Shown: positions 1-7,344 of the stretch, in pieces
Layout of the letters: each line of letters opens with the position of its first letter
How positions within the stretch are numbered: the first letter of the stretch is position 1
NCBI GenBank assembly: GCA_002343455.1
Contig: DDSR01000257.1
Location: forward strand, 1 to 15,587
DNA: 15,587 nt
Direction: 5' to 3'
Origin: Deltaproteobacteria bacterium UBA2385
GTDB taxonomy: Bacteria; Myxococcota_A; UBA796; UBA2385
The notes under the pieces: model-generated
Told to the model about the DNA's origin: nothing
Seen by the model: only the letters and a program-made list of their open reading frames with translations
The model's database searches: none
Program-made: the position numbers and the translations under genes

Positions 1-83
1 ACCCCTTCCTGCGTACCTCTGGGCGGCTCTCGCTCCCCCGGCCGAGTGGCATGCCAGTCCAGGGGGCTACGTCTTGCGGATCG

Positions 84-1577
84 CTAGCGTGGCCAGGCTC
101 GGCGAGGTACTATGAGATCCCTTGGCCTTTCAGTATTACTACCGGCGGAATATGTCCTGTCAAAGCCAGTCAGTTGCGTTGCCCGCCAGTCCAGGACCGA
201 ACTCCAAGGCCACGCTCCCACCACCTCGATCCCGTATCGATCTGGGTTCAGGCCCATGGGTGAGCGGCGCTCGAGTTCGAAGCGATGGTGCTCCAGCCGG
301 GCTGCCAGCCCGGGCCGACAACGTATGGCCTGTTCCACGGTCGCCAAGGCCTCCTCCTCTTCCCGCGGGTCGATGTGGGGGAAGCCCGTCATCGCGTTCA
401 CCACGATGGAGACACCGGTCGCAGTCGCGGCATCGAGGAGGGACGCAAGCAGCTTTGGCGCCTGCTGCTTGTCCACCAACGCCTGGGCCAGGGGATGGAT
501 GGTCTCCAAGCCGACTTCGAGGGTCCCAAGGCCGCTGGCCGCGAGGCTGGCCAGCATGGTTCGGTCGAGCCCAGGATGGAGCTTCGTGCAGGCGCTCCAG
601 GATGTCCGCCCAGCGATGGCGTGGGCGATGTCCACGAGCAGGGTGGGGACCAACAGGCTGTCCTTGAACGAGACCCGCGCGGCGAGCGCAACCGCCTGCT
701 CCACCACAGGTCGCCAAGACCCGCCGGAGACCTGTCGATACCGACCCTCCACTGCGGGGTACGTACAGAACGCACACCGCGCGTAGGCGCAGCCGCGAGA
801 TGCCTGGGCCGGAAGGGTCAGCATGGTGCCTTCCGTTCGCTCCAGGAAGCCGAAGTGGGGTGGCCCATGGTCGTCGGCACGGGCCGCCGGGGTACGACCG
901 CGGCCTGCCGGAACCACCTCGACGGGCCAGGGGGCGTCCTGCGCGATGGCGTCCAGCAGGTCGACCCAGGTCTGCTCCGCGTACCCGAACACGAAGCCGT
1001 GGCCGGCGACGCGGTAGCGAGGTTCGAAGGCTATCTGCTCTTGCAGAGCGGTGATGTGCGCGCCCCCCCAGACGGTCGGCAGGTCGCCCCAGATCCGGCG
1101 GGCCACGTTGACGATGGCGAGCGACCACAAGACCTGGCCGCTGTACATCACCGAGATCCCCAGCAGCTTGGGGCGACCGGCGGCGGCGAGCCCCTCCTCG
1201 ATCCACTGGCCCCAGGGTCCCCGGGACAAGGCCTGGGACATGTTCAAGATGTCTTCGAAGCTCGCCCGCGCTGCCACGGCGATGTCCCGCAGTACCCGTG
1301 CCCGCGTGGACGGCGCGCGTGGGGTTGTCTCCTGGAGGAATCGGTCCTCCAGCTCACGGAGTCGTTGTGCCGGCCGGTCGTGGTCGCCCACGAAGGCCGA
1401 GTGCGGGCTGTAGGCAAGGTCCGGCGACACCTGCCGCAGCCAGTCCGCGGCTAGGTCCAGCACCTGCACCGAGTGGCCGGCCCTCCTTGCGGCGCCGGCA
1501 AGCATGGCAGGGCCCAGGAGTGGGCCGCCCACGTGCTTCAGGAACGGGGCGACGACCAGCAGGGCTTCAGTGGACAT
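84..1577 (-). CDS. B12-binding-type radical SAM enzyme, substrate unknown
   Basis: The 497-residue protein has the layout of cobalamin-binding-domain radical SAM enzymes. An N-terminal Rossmann-like half (about residues 5-45 and 136-175, with the typical GISVMYSGQ and VWGGAHIT stretches) precedes a radical SAM core. The [4Fe-4S] ligands are C263, C268 and C271 in GCAYARCAFC. This Cx4Cx2C spacing is one residue longer than the classic Cx3Cx2C and is seen in some B12-type members. Further core signatures are GLETIHPLAQALVDK near residue 356 and a Gly/Pro-rich NAMTGFP near 394. The family cleaves S-adenosylmethionine to a 5'-deoxyadenosyl radical, often for methylation or ring rearrangement; nothing here shows the substrate. 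The start is supported by GAGGAG six bases upstream. It overlaps the end of the 107-residue upstream gene, so the two are probably co-translated. No precursor peptide was recognised nearby. Confidence 0.85.
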   Translation of the reverse strand: MSTEALLVVAPFLKHVGGPLLGPAMLAGAARRAGHSVQVLDLAADWLRQVSPDLAYSPHSAFVGDHDRPAQRLRELEDRFLQETTPRAPSTRARVLRDIAVAARASFEDILNMSQALSRGPWGQWIEEGLAAAGRPKLLGISVMYSGQVLWSLAIVNVARRIWGDLPTVWGGAHITALQEQIAFEPRYRVAGHGFVFGYAEQTWVDLLDAIAQDAPWPVEVVPAGRGRTPAARADDHGPPHFGFLERTEGTMLTLPAQASRGCAYARCAFCTYPAVEGRYRQVSGGSWRPVVEQAVALAARVSFKDSLLVPTLLVDIAHAIAGRTSWSACTKLHPGLDRTMLASLAASGLGTLEVGLETIHPLAQALVDKQQAPKLLASLLDAATATGVSIVVNAMTGFPHIDPREEEEALATVEQAIRCRPGLAARLEHHRFELERRSPMGLNPDRYGIEVVGAWPWSSVLDWRATQLTGFDRTYSAGSNTERPRDLIVPRRAWPR

Positions 1578-1890
1578 CGCTGGCTCCTCGCAGCAGCCGC
1601 AGCACGATGACGCGGAGCTGTTGTCGTCCCCCGTCGCTCAGCACCAGGCGGGTTCCGGATGCCTGGCACGCCCTGCGGACCCGATCCGTGTCGCTGTGAG
1701 CCAACCACCGGGTGCAAATTACCACCGCCACGAAGGACCCCGCCGTGATGGAGCGAACCAGGGACGACACCCGTCGGGTGCCACCGTCTCTGGAGCTTCC
1801 GACGACCTGGACATCGAGTCCGTTGAGCGCCTGGCGCCATCGGTTGGGGGTGCCGCCGACGACGGCGACCCGGGGAAGGGTGGGCTGCAT
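1567..1890 (-). CDS. Small DUF2325-like protein
   Basis: This is a 107-residue protein. An early VAVVGGTPNRW motif is followed by a Val-rich core (FVAVVICTRWLAHSD) and RVRRACQASGTRLVLSDGG. The order (GG near the N-terminus, a hydrophobic strand ending in a Ser/His pair, a basic helix with Cys, then a strand with GG) resembles DUF2325, a small Rossmann-like family of unknown biochemical role. The match is by eye and moderate. The ATG at 1890 is preferred to an in-frame ATG at 1956 because a perfect AGGAGG lies four bases upstream of it and the extra 22 residues are not conserved-looking. The stop overlaps the start of the radical SAM gene by 11 bases, so the pair is one transcript. DUF2325-like proteins sometimes accompany mobile or defence genes, but a role here is not shown. 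Confidence 0.7.
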   Translation of the reverse strand: MQPTLPRVAVVGGTPNRWRQALNGLDVQVVGSSRDGGTRRVSSLVRSITAGSFVAVVICTRWLAHSDTDRVRRACQASGTRLVLSDGGRQQLRVIVLRLLRGASDVH

Positions 1891-1894
1891 GGGA

Positions 1895-1900
1895 CCTCCT
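1895..1900 (-). promoter_or_regulatory. Shine-Dalgarno site deciding the DUF2325-like gene start
   Basis: The minus strand reads AGGAGG here, four bases before the ATG at 1890. It is the best ribosome-binding match in the window and is the reason for choosing this start over the longer in-frame ATG at 1956. Confidence 0.75.
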
Positions 1901-1942
1901 TGCCACAGGCTACCGCGGGGCCACCAAGCCCACAACGAGAAG

Positions 1943-1969
1943 ATTATTGATTGCATTGTGCAGAATAAT
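1943..1969. promoter_or_regulatory. Imperfect inverted repeat in an AT-rich divergent promoter region
   Basis: The divergent gap 1891-2063 has one strongly AT-rich patch (about 1940-1980) in otherwise GC-rich DNA. Inside it ATTATT (1943-1948) and TGCA (1952-1955) face TGCA (1959-1962) and AATAAT (1964-1969). The outer 6-base arms are exact inverted copies; the inner TGCA blocks are also mirrored, with spacing differing by two bases. Such a dyad between divergent genes is a typical place for a regulator to bind and control both. No convincing -35/-10 pair was seen on either strand, so the promoter assignment is inference. Confidence 0.4.
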
Positions 1970-2053
1970 GTGAACTGTTGAGTGCAGCCCTGTTAGTGCA
2001 TGATGCGTACGTGTAGCGGTGCTCCGGGACCGGGATAGGCCATGGTCCTGCAC

Positions 2054-2058
2054 AGGAG
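2054..2058 (+). promoter_or_regulatory. Shine-Dalgarno site for the 942-residue protein
   Basis: AGGAG lies five bases before the ATG at 2064. It supports that start over an upstream in-frame GTG at 2019, which has no comparable site. Confidence 0.65.
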
Positions 2059-2063
2059 TCCCC

Positions 2064-4892
2064 ATGGGCTGGATCGACGACAAGAACCCCACCCGCAGCC
2101 TTCGTGCCTTGGCCCAGGCCCTGCTGGACGCACCGGATTGCCCGGACCGGACAGCGAAGCTCGATCACCTGGCCAATATGATCCGCAAGGCCGACAAAGG
2201 CGACAGTGCCTGGTTCTTCGGGGCGGGGCGAGCTTGGGTGCCGCTGTTGGCCCGGCTGTTGGTCCTGGAGCCGGACGAGCTGCGCCTTCGGCTGCAGGAC
2301 ACCGCTCCGCCCGCGTTGCGCAACCTGGTCCCGATCCCCGGCTTCGAGGTGTTGCGTCCGCTGGACTTGGAGCAGGAAGCTCTGCCACCCGGGCTGCTCT
2401 CGCCGCCCAGGTTCCGAGTCAACGTGCGGCTCGGCCGTGGCCTGGTCTGGTGGACCCTGCGGGCTGGTACCGGCCTGGAGCTGGTGAAGCGGTGGGCGGA
2501 TTGGCAGGTCAACTGGCGCCTGGTGGAAGCGGAGACGTGGATCGACGCAGAGTCTGAGCTGGGGGAGGGGGGGCGGATCCTGGTGGTGCTGGGGTCGGCC
2601 CTGGACGCCCCGCCCGAACCGCCGGACTTGTCGGAACCGTTGGAGATGTTGTGGGTGATCTGCCCGGAGGGGCCGCCGTTGAGGGTTGATTCGCCGGAAA
2701 CCCAACAGGCCTCGTCCGGTGGATCCATGGGTGCACGCCCCCAGACCTCCTGGCCCACACGTGACCCGGGCCACGCACGGAATTGGCTCCCCGCCTTGCT
2801 GGACTGGGTAGCGGAGCGCCTGCCACCGGGGGGCGGCTTGGACCTCCAGACTCTCCATGACGCCATGGACGACGAGAAGGCCTGGCTCTACGCCCACGTC
2901 GTCACCTTCGACGACGCTCTGGAACTGCTGGCGCTCTGTGAGGAGGTGGGGACCCGCAAGCTGCTGTCGGAACGACATCCCTCTGCGGATCCCGATGACC
3001 ACGAAGGGCGGATCCTGCGCGCCTGGCTGCGGCTCCAATCGCGCCGACTCGAGGCCCGCAGCCCCGCCTTTGCTGCCGTGTTGGCGCACGATGGTGCGGA
3101 GCTGTTGGTCCGGATCGAGGCCCGGCGCGTGATGGCCTTGCTCCCCCCGGCGCTGCCCCTGTCCGACTGGCTGGCGATGCTCCCTGACGAACCGCCCCGC
3201 GAGGGACGCGCCGAGCAGATCATCCGCCTTGCCCAGGCCGGCGACCTGGAGGCCGTGCAGAAGCTTGCCGCCGCGCCCACCGCTGGGCAGCTCGTCGAGG
3301 GCTTGCAGCTTCTGGGGCTCCTCGAGGCATCTGGCGGCTTGTGGCACCTGGGTCGCCCCTTGGTGCAGTCGGCCCTGCAGCAGCTCGTCACGGCGCGGCT
3401 CCTGACCGCCGGCTGGGAGGGCGTCGGCGCCCTGCTGCTCAGCCCCGACCACGTGAAGGACGCCCTGGACGCGCTGCTGGCCTCGTGCCTGCAAGACCCG
3501 GCCCGACCGGGTCCCGTCGCCCTTGCCGAGCTGGAACGCATGCTCGGGCAGGCCGATGTCAGCGATCCGCGGGGCGCGGCGGCCATCGACGGGGTCTGCC
3601 GCGCGCTGGCGGTGGCCCTCTTGTCCGAACGCGCGGTCGCGAAGACCACTCTGACCCTGGCCTGGCGGCAGCTCGAGGCGAGCAGCCTGCGACCCTGGGC
3701 TCATGGCCTGCCGCAGCCATTGATCGGGCTGGCGGAGCGACCGCGGCTCCCCAACCACGAGAGCGTCGGCATCGGAAGTCAGGACGTCCGGTATCTCGCT
3801 GCGCTCGCCGTCAGCCACGCGCTCCACGAAGCCGGCACGCGCCTGGCGACGACTCCCGTGTCCCCGTGGGCCGGACAAGTAGACGAGGCGACCTCCGAAC
3901 TTGCTTGGGAGGGCCTTCGGCGCGCCGCGACGGCCCTGGGGAAGGTGAGCGTGGGTGCGCAACTCCCCCCGTGGCCCGAAAGCCTGGGCTGGTGTGACCG
4001 GGTCGCGGCCCACCTCATCGCCGCCGATCTGCTGCCCCAACAACGGACCGCTGGCCTGGGCAGCGGCGAGGTCCTGGTGCGCGCCCTCAGTGGGCGCTGG
4101 CAGCGCCACGACCTGTTGAACGAGGCGCTTCGGTTGCCGTTGGGCTTGGCGCCCTTACGGGCGACCTGCCAACGCCATGCTGTGGACGAGCAGGAGCTGC
4201 TTGCCTGGTGCTGGACCCGCTGGGTCTCCCAAGATGGCAACGCCCCCCCTTTCGCGTGGTGCGTCGGGCACGCGGACGCGGCCCGAAAGGCAGAGGGGGC
4301 TTTGCTGTGGTCCGCGTTGCCCCCGGGCGTCTTCACCCCCGAGCGGCTCCATCTTGTGTCGATGAGTCGGGCGGGCTGGCCCCACATCCGCCGAGAGGCC
4401 TGGGTTCACCTTCTGTCGCTGGTCCTGGTGTCGGGCGACGGGAGCTGGCGGACGGACGAGGAGTGGTTCCATGCCGCGCCGGTCGACCTGGTTCTGGAGG
4501 CCGGCATCGCGGGCCGCCTGGAGCTGAACGCGACCCTGCTCACCAACACCCTCTGGGCACGGGATCCACATCGCTGCCTGCAGGCCATAGATGACCTGGC
4601 CCGCGCGGCCGCGCCGGTCTCCGGTCCGGCCACGCAAAAGCTGTCCGCATCCCAGATCCTGGGCCTCATCTACCGGGCGCCCGATGAGTTCGAGGGCGCT
4701 GTGCTCGATCGCGTCGCCGCGTGGCTATCCGATGGGGAGTCCTACCGTGGCCAGCCCTGCCAGGCTGAGATCGCCGGCTACCTGATGCGGCGGATTGACC
4801 GGCGCACGACGCACTGGCAGCGGGCCTTCGCGATGCTGGTCGGGGTCCGGGCCGAGCTTCAGACCGAGGCCCGCGGCACTGAGCCCTGCTGA
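2064..4892 (+). CDS. Large predominantly helical protein of unknown function
   Basis: I do not recognise this 942-residue protein. It starts MGWIDDKNPTRSLRALAQALL behind AGGAG. The first ~220 residues look like a folded alpha/beta region: a Trp/Leu-rich segment, then strand-like NVRLGRGLVWWTLRAGTG and ILVVLGSAL. A Pro/Ser/Gly-rich, low-complexity stretch follows (about residues 205-240). The rest is a long run of Leu/Ala/Arg-rich amphipathic segments with recurring Trp, suggesting helical repeats. No signal peptide, transmembrane segment, Walker A box (GDSAWFFGAG lacks the GK[ST] end), nuclease motif or zinc-binding cluster was found. Its 3' end overlaps the 3' end of the convergent HNH gene by 34 bases, leaving no room for a terminator. 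It could be a scaffold or sensor partner of either flanking unit; that is a guess from position only. Confidence 0.8.
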   Translation: MGWIDDKNPTRSLRALAQALLDAPDCPDRTAKLDHLANMIRKADKGDSAWFFGAGRAWVPLLARLLVLEPDELRLRLQDTAPPALRNLVPIPGFEVLRPLDLEQEALPPGLLSPPRFRVNVRLGRGLVWWTLRAGTGLELVKRWADWQVNWRLVEAETWIDAESELGEGGRILVVLGSALDAPPEPPDLSEPLEMLWVICPEGPPLRVDSPETQQASSGGSMGARPQTSWPTRDPGHARNWLPALLDWVAERLPPGGGLDLQTLHDAMDDEKAWLYAHVVTFDDALELLALCEEVGTRKLLSERHPSADPDDHEGRILRAWLRLQSRRLEARSPAFAAVLAHDGAELLVRIEARRVMALLPPALPLSDWLAMLPDEPPREGRAEQIIRLAQAGDLEAVQKLAAAPTAGQLVEGLQLLGLLEASGGLWHLGRPLVQSALQQLVTARLLTAGWEGVGALLLSPDHVKDALDALLASCLQDPARPGPVALAELERMLGQADVSDPRGAAAIDGVCRALAVALLSERAVAKTTLTLAWRQLEASSLRPWAHGLPQPLIGLAERPRLPNHESVGIGSQDVRYLAALAVSHALHEAGTRLATTPVSPWAGQVDEATSELAWEGLRRAATALGKVSVGAQLPPWPESLGWCDRVAAHLIAADLLPQQRTAGLGSGEVLVRALSGRWQRHDLLNEALRLPLGLAPLRATCQRHAVDEQELLAWCWTRWVSQDGNAPPFAWCVGHADAARKAEGALLWSALPPGVFTPERLHLVSMSRAGWPHIRREAWVHLLSLVLVSGDGSWRTDEEWFHAAPVDLVLEAGIAGRLELNATLLTNTLWARDPHRCLQAIDDLARAAAPVSGPATQKLSASQILGLIYRAPDEFEGAVLDRVAAWLSDGESYRGQPCQAEIAGYLMRRIDRRTTHWQRAFAMLVGVRAELQTEARGTEPC

Positions 4893-5638
4893 AACACCCA
4901 CTCCCGGTGCCAAGCCAGATACCCCCGGTGCTCCTCGACCAGCCCGCGGACCCGTCGCGGGCGCTCCACGCCGAGCACCGCGCGGGCGTCCGCTTCGAGC
5001 GCTTCCGAGACGACCACCCAGCCGTCGTCCTCGACGGTGATCAACCCAGCGTCGAAGGCAGCGTCCAGGTGCGCGGCGAGTAGCAGGCCGTTGTGAACGT
5101 TCAGGCGCTCCTGGTCGGTGGCGCAGTCCTTCCAGGGCTTGGCGTGGCTGGCGCGCAGGAGCGCCGGCACGGACAGGCCCGAGATGGCGCAGCGCCCGTC
5201 CCACAGGTCCAGTAGGCCCTGGCGGAACAGATGCTGGCCTACGCGCTGTACGACGAGGCGTTCGGCTTCTGTTGTCATGGGCAGGGCGGCGGTCTGGGCC
5301 TCGAAGGTCTGCCACAGGGCGTCGGGCAGGGTGCGGGCGAGCAGCATGGCGCGCCGAAGCAGGTCGTGGAGCTGTCCGAAGTCGCCCACGCTGCGGCCGC
5401 CCATGGCGCCAGGGGGCAGCGGGTGGGTGAGCGGGACGCCATGGGGCCCGAGGGTGTGCAGCAAGGCGGCGTTGGAGAAGGCGGCGATGATGGTGGCGCC
5501 CGCCCACTCATTGAGCCAGAGGTGGATGTGGGCGTGGCTGCTCTCGAAACGCAACCAGGCGCCGTCCATGCCCCGGTCCAGGTCGAAGCCGTTGTCAGCG
5601 GCAGCCTTCTCCAGGCGGGTGCGGGTCAGGGGGTGCAT
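4859..5638 (-). CDS. HNH_2-family endonuclease
   Basis: This 259-residue protein has a C-terminal HNH_2-type nuclease module at about residues 144-202. The order is LWDGRCAISGLSVPALLRAS, then SHAKPWKDC (first His, H165), a gap, ERLNVHNGLLLAAHLDAAFDAGLIT (Asn and second His, H190). This is the arrangement of many restriction-associated HNH proteins, which bind one metal ion in a beta-beta-alpha fold and cut DNA. The N-terminal ~110 residues (ESSHAHIHLWLNEWAGATI and following) are not recognised and may be a recognition or sensing domain. It is the last gene of the minus-strand block, 30 bases after the actin-like ATPase gene. No strong ribosome-binding site precedes its ATG, suggesting translational coupling. 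Its end overlaps the convergent plus-strand gene by 34 bases. Confidence 0.88.
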   Translation of the reverse strand: MHPLTRTRLEKAAADNGFDLDRGMDGAWLRFESSHAHIHLWLNEWAGATIIAAFSNAALLHTLGPHGVPLTHPLPPGAMGGRSVGDFGQLHDLLRRAMLLARTLPDALWQTFEAQTAALPMTTEAERLVVQRVGQHLFRQGLLDLWDGRCAISGLSVPALLRASHAKPWKDCATDQERLNVHNGLLLAAHLDAAFDAGLITVEDDGWVVVSEALEADARAVLGVERPRRVRGLVEEHRGYLAWHREWVFQQGSVPRASV

Positions 5639-5668
5639 GGTGATCCGAACGCACGATCCGGCCGGGCC

Positions 5669-7339
5669 TCACTTCTGGGCATAGCCAAGCTCCTCGGAGG
5701 TGGCGAGCTTCCGTCGGAACTCCTCTCGACGAAATCGAGGCACCTCGCCGGGCAGGGAGATGTCCGGCAGGTCGCCAGGGTGAAAGGACAAGCCGTAGGC
5801 GACCAGCAGGAAGGTGTGGGGCTGGGTGAAGTGGGGCGGAGTCGAGCCCGGCCGCTGGTCTGGAAAGGACCGCAGATCCCTGGGCCTGCCGGGGTCGTGC
5901 AGCGCGTTGTAGCCCTTGATCTTCCCTTTGAAATACCCAGGCGGCTCGACGAACCTCTCCACCAGCGGCGGGACGGTCGATCCCCCGCCGACCACCAGAT
6001 AGCGCAGGCCGTCCCAGTGGGTCAGCGTGTTGGACCTTGGCCACGCGTTTCGTCGCGCCTGCGCCCAGGTCTCGTGGATGGCTTCGGTGACAACCTTCAC
6101 GTCCCGATGACCCGCGAGCGAGGCATACAAGGGCTTCTCCTGACCGCGAAGCTGCACTGGAGTCTCGCCGAAGCCGCGGGCCTGGGCCAGGGCCTTGCCG
6201 AGCTCGTCCATTCCTGGAGGACGGGACTCGGCGCCGAAGAAGGAGATGGCCGCCTTGGTCCGATACACGCCATCGGCATCGTTGACGCCGTGGATGCGGA
6301 AGTAGCTCGCGTTGGTGGTGGCGGCGCCAATGTCCACGACCGTGTAGGCCCCTTCGCCGATGCGGGGCGACTCGTAGACCCACATCATCGCCGCGGCGAC
6401 TTCGGAGCGAAGCCATCGCCTCCGGGTCTCTGCGCTCGTGTCCATGCCGGGCAGGATTTGGGTGCGCACCCCCCTCAGGGCTTCCATGCAGCGGTCCAGG
6501 CGCTCGCCCTGCGGATCGAAGCCGCCCTTCATCGCCAGTCGGTAGGCCACCTGCGACGCCGCCAGGTACTCCTCGCTGTGCACTTCGAGGTCCGCCTCGG
6601 GTGCGCCGACGGACACGCCCATGATGGCCGCCGCCTTCATGGCGTCGGCGTGCCTCGTGGCGAAGCCGAACCCCAGCGAGATGCCGTGCGCGAGGGTGAG
6701 CGCGACCATGTCGCGGAGGAGGACACCGGACGAGCCGGCCGGCACTGCCCAGCCCGCGCGAGCACCCGCCTGGGCCTTGATGCTGTCCCAGACCCGGGCG
6801 CCCTTTGCGGACCGTCGCGCCTCGGCTTGCCAGCCGAAGTACAGCCGACCGTCGACCAAGGTCACGGTCGAGGGGTAGCGCAGGCCCCTCTGCTCTGGTT
6901 CGAGCACCAGGGCCAGGCCCGAGGGGAGGCCGGGTGCACCGTAGTCCCGGAGGATCATCTTGATCGAGCTGGTCCCCCAGTCGAGCCCCAGGTGGTAGCG
7001 GCGCCTGGGTCGCTCCACGGCCGACGCGGGCGGCGCGACGCGTGGCCGGGCCTGCGTGGATGGCGGAACAGTTGGACGGCCCCCCCTGAGGGCCGGTGGC
7101 GAGGCCGGCCGGGCTGGTGGCTGTGGCGCCGAGACCTTCCGAGGGGGTGGAGTTGGCTCGAGTGGGAAATCTGAACCCTGCGCCACGGGCGCTGGTGAGG
7201 GCTCCACCATGGGGGCCCCCCTCTTGATCCCGTCGCTATGGGGCGCCGGTGGAGGAGGGGGCGGGGGTCGGGCGGACGCCGCGGGGGATGCCTCCCCCTC
7301 GGCGCCGAACAGCGATCGAAACCAGTCCCACAAGCCCAT
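5669..7339 (-). CDS. Actin/Hsp70-fold ATPase with proline-rich N-terminal linker
   Basis: This 556-residue protein has the signatures of the actin-Hsp70-sugar kinase ATPase fold. Phosphate-1 is GLDWGTSSIKMIL (about 118-130), phosphate-2 is VVDIGAATTN (about 334-343) and the adenosine motif is YLVVGGGSTVP (about 447-457). In front lies an unusual ~110-residue leader: a short amphipathic MGLWDWFRSLFG, then Pro/Ala-rich low complexity including eight consecutive prolines (residues 25-32 or so). No Hsp70 substrate-binding domain follows the ATPase core, so it is a stand-alone switch rather than a full chaperone. The start at 7339 lies five bases after the helicase stop, which implies tight co-expression; a longer in-frame start at 7453 would run inside the helicase gene and is rejected. 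A role in sensing or remodelling a helicase-nuclease complex is inference. Confidence 0.82.
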   Translation of the reverse strand: MGLWDWFRSLFGAEGEASPAASARPPPPPPPAPHSDGIKRGAPMVEPSPAPVAQGSDFPLEPTPPPRKVSAPQPPARPASPPALRGGRPTVPPSTQARPRVAPPASAVERPRRRYHLGLDWGTSSIKMILRDYGAPGLPSGLALVLEPEQRGLRYPSTVTLVDGRLYFGWQAEARRSAKGARVWDSIKAQAGARAGWAVPAGSSGVLLRDMVALTLAHGISLGFGFATRHADAMKAAAIMGVSVGAPEADLEVHSEEYLAASQVAYRLAMKGGFDPQGERLDRCMEALRGVRTQILPGMDTSAETRRRWLRSEVAAAMMWVYESPRIGEGAYTVVDIGAATTNASYFRIHGVNDADGVYRTKAAISFFGAESRPPGMDELGKALAQARGFGETPVQLRGQEKPLYASLAGHRDVKVVTEAIHETWAQARRNAWPRSNTLTHWDGLRYLVVGGGSTVPPLVERFVEPPGYFKGKIKGYNALHDPGRPRDLRSFPDQRPGSTPPHFTQPHTFLLVAYGLSFHPGDLPDISLPGEVPRFRREEFRRKLATSEELGYAQK

Positions 7340-7344
7340 GGTGC

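Noticed and set aside
1943..1985. Sigma-70 promoter boxes such as TTCACA or TTGAGT near the dyad
   Set aside because: Spacing to any TATAAT-like hexamer was wrong or the -10 match was poor on both strands.
1944..4109. Long minus-strand open frame (721 codons) opposite the 942-residue gene
   Set aside because: It lacks recognisable domains, is very rich in Gln, Gly, Arg and Pro, and has no good ribosome-binding site. It is a by-product of GC-rich codons on the other strand.
2064..4892. Walker A-like GDSAWFFGAG in the large unknown protein
   Set aside because: It lacks the GK[ST] ending, and no Walker B partner was found, so an ATPase call is not supported.
5231..7174. Plus-strand open frame of 647 codons opposite the HNH and actin-like genes
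   Set aside because: It spans two clearly recognisable genes on the other strand and shows low-complexity Gly/Val/Arg/His composition with no domain.
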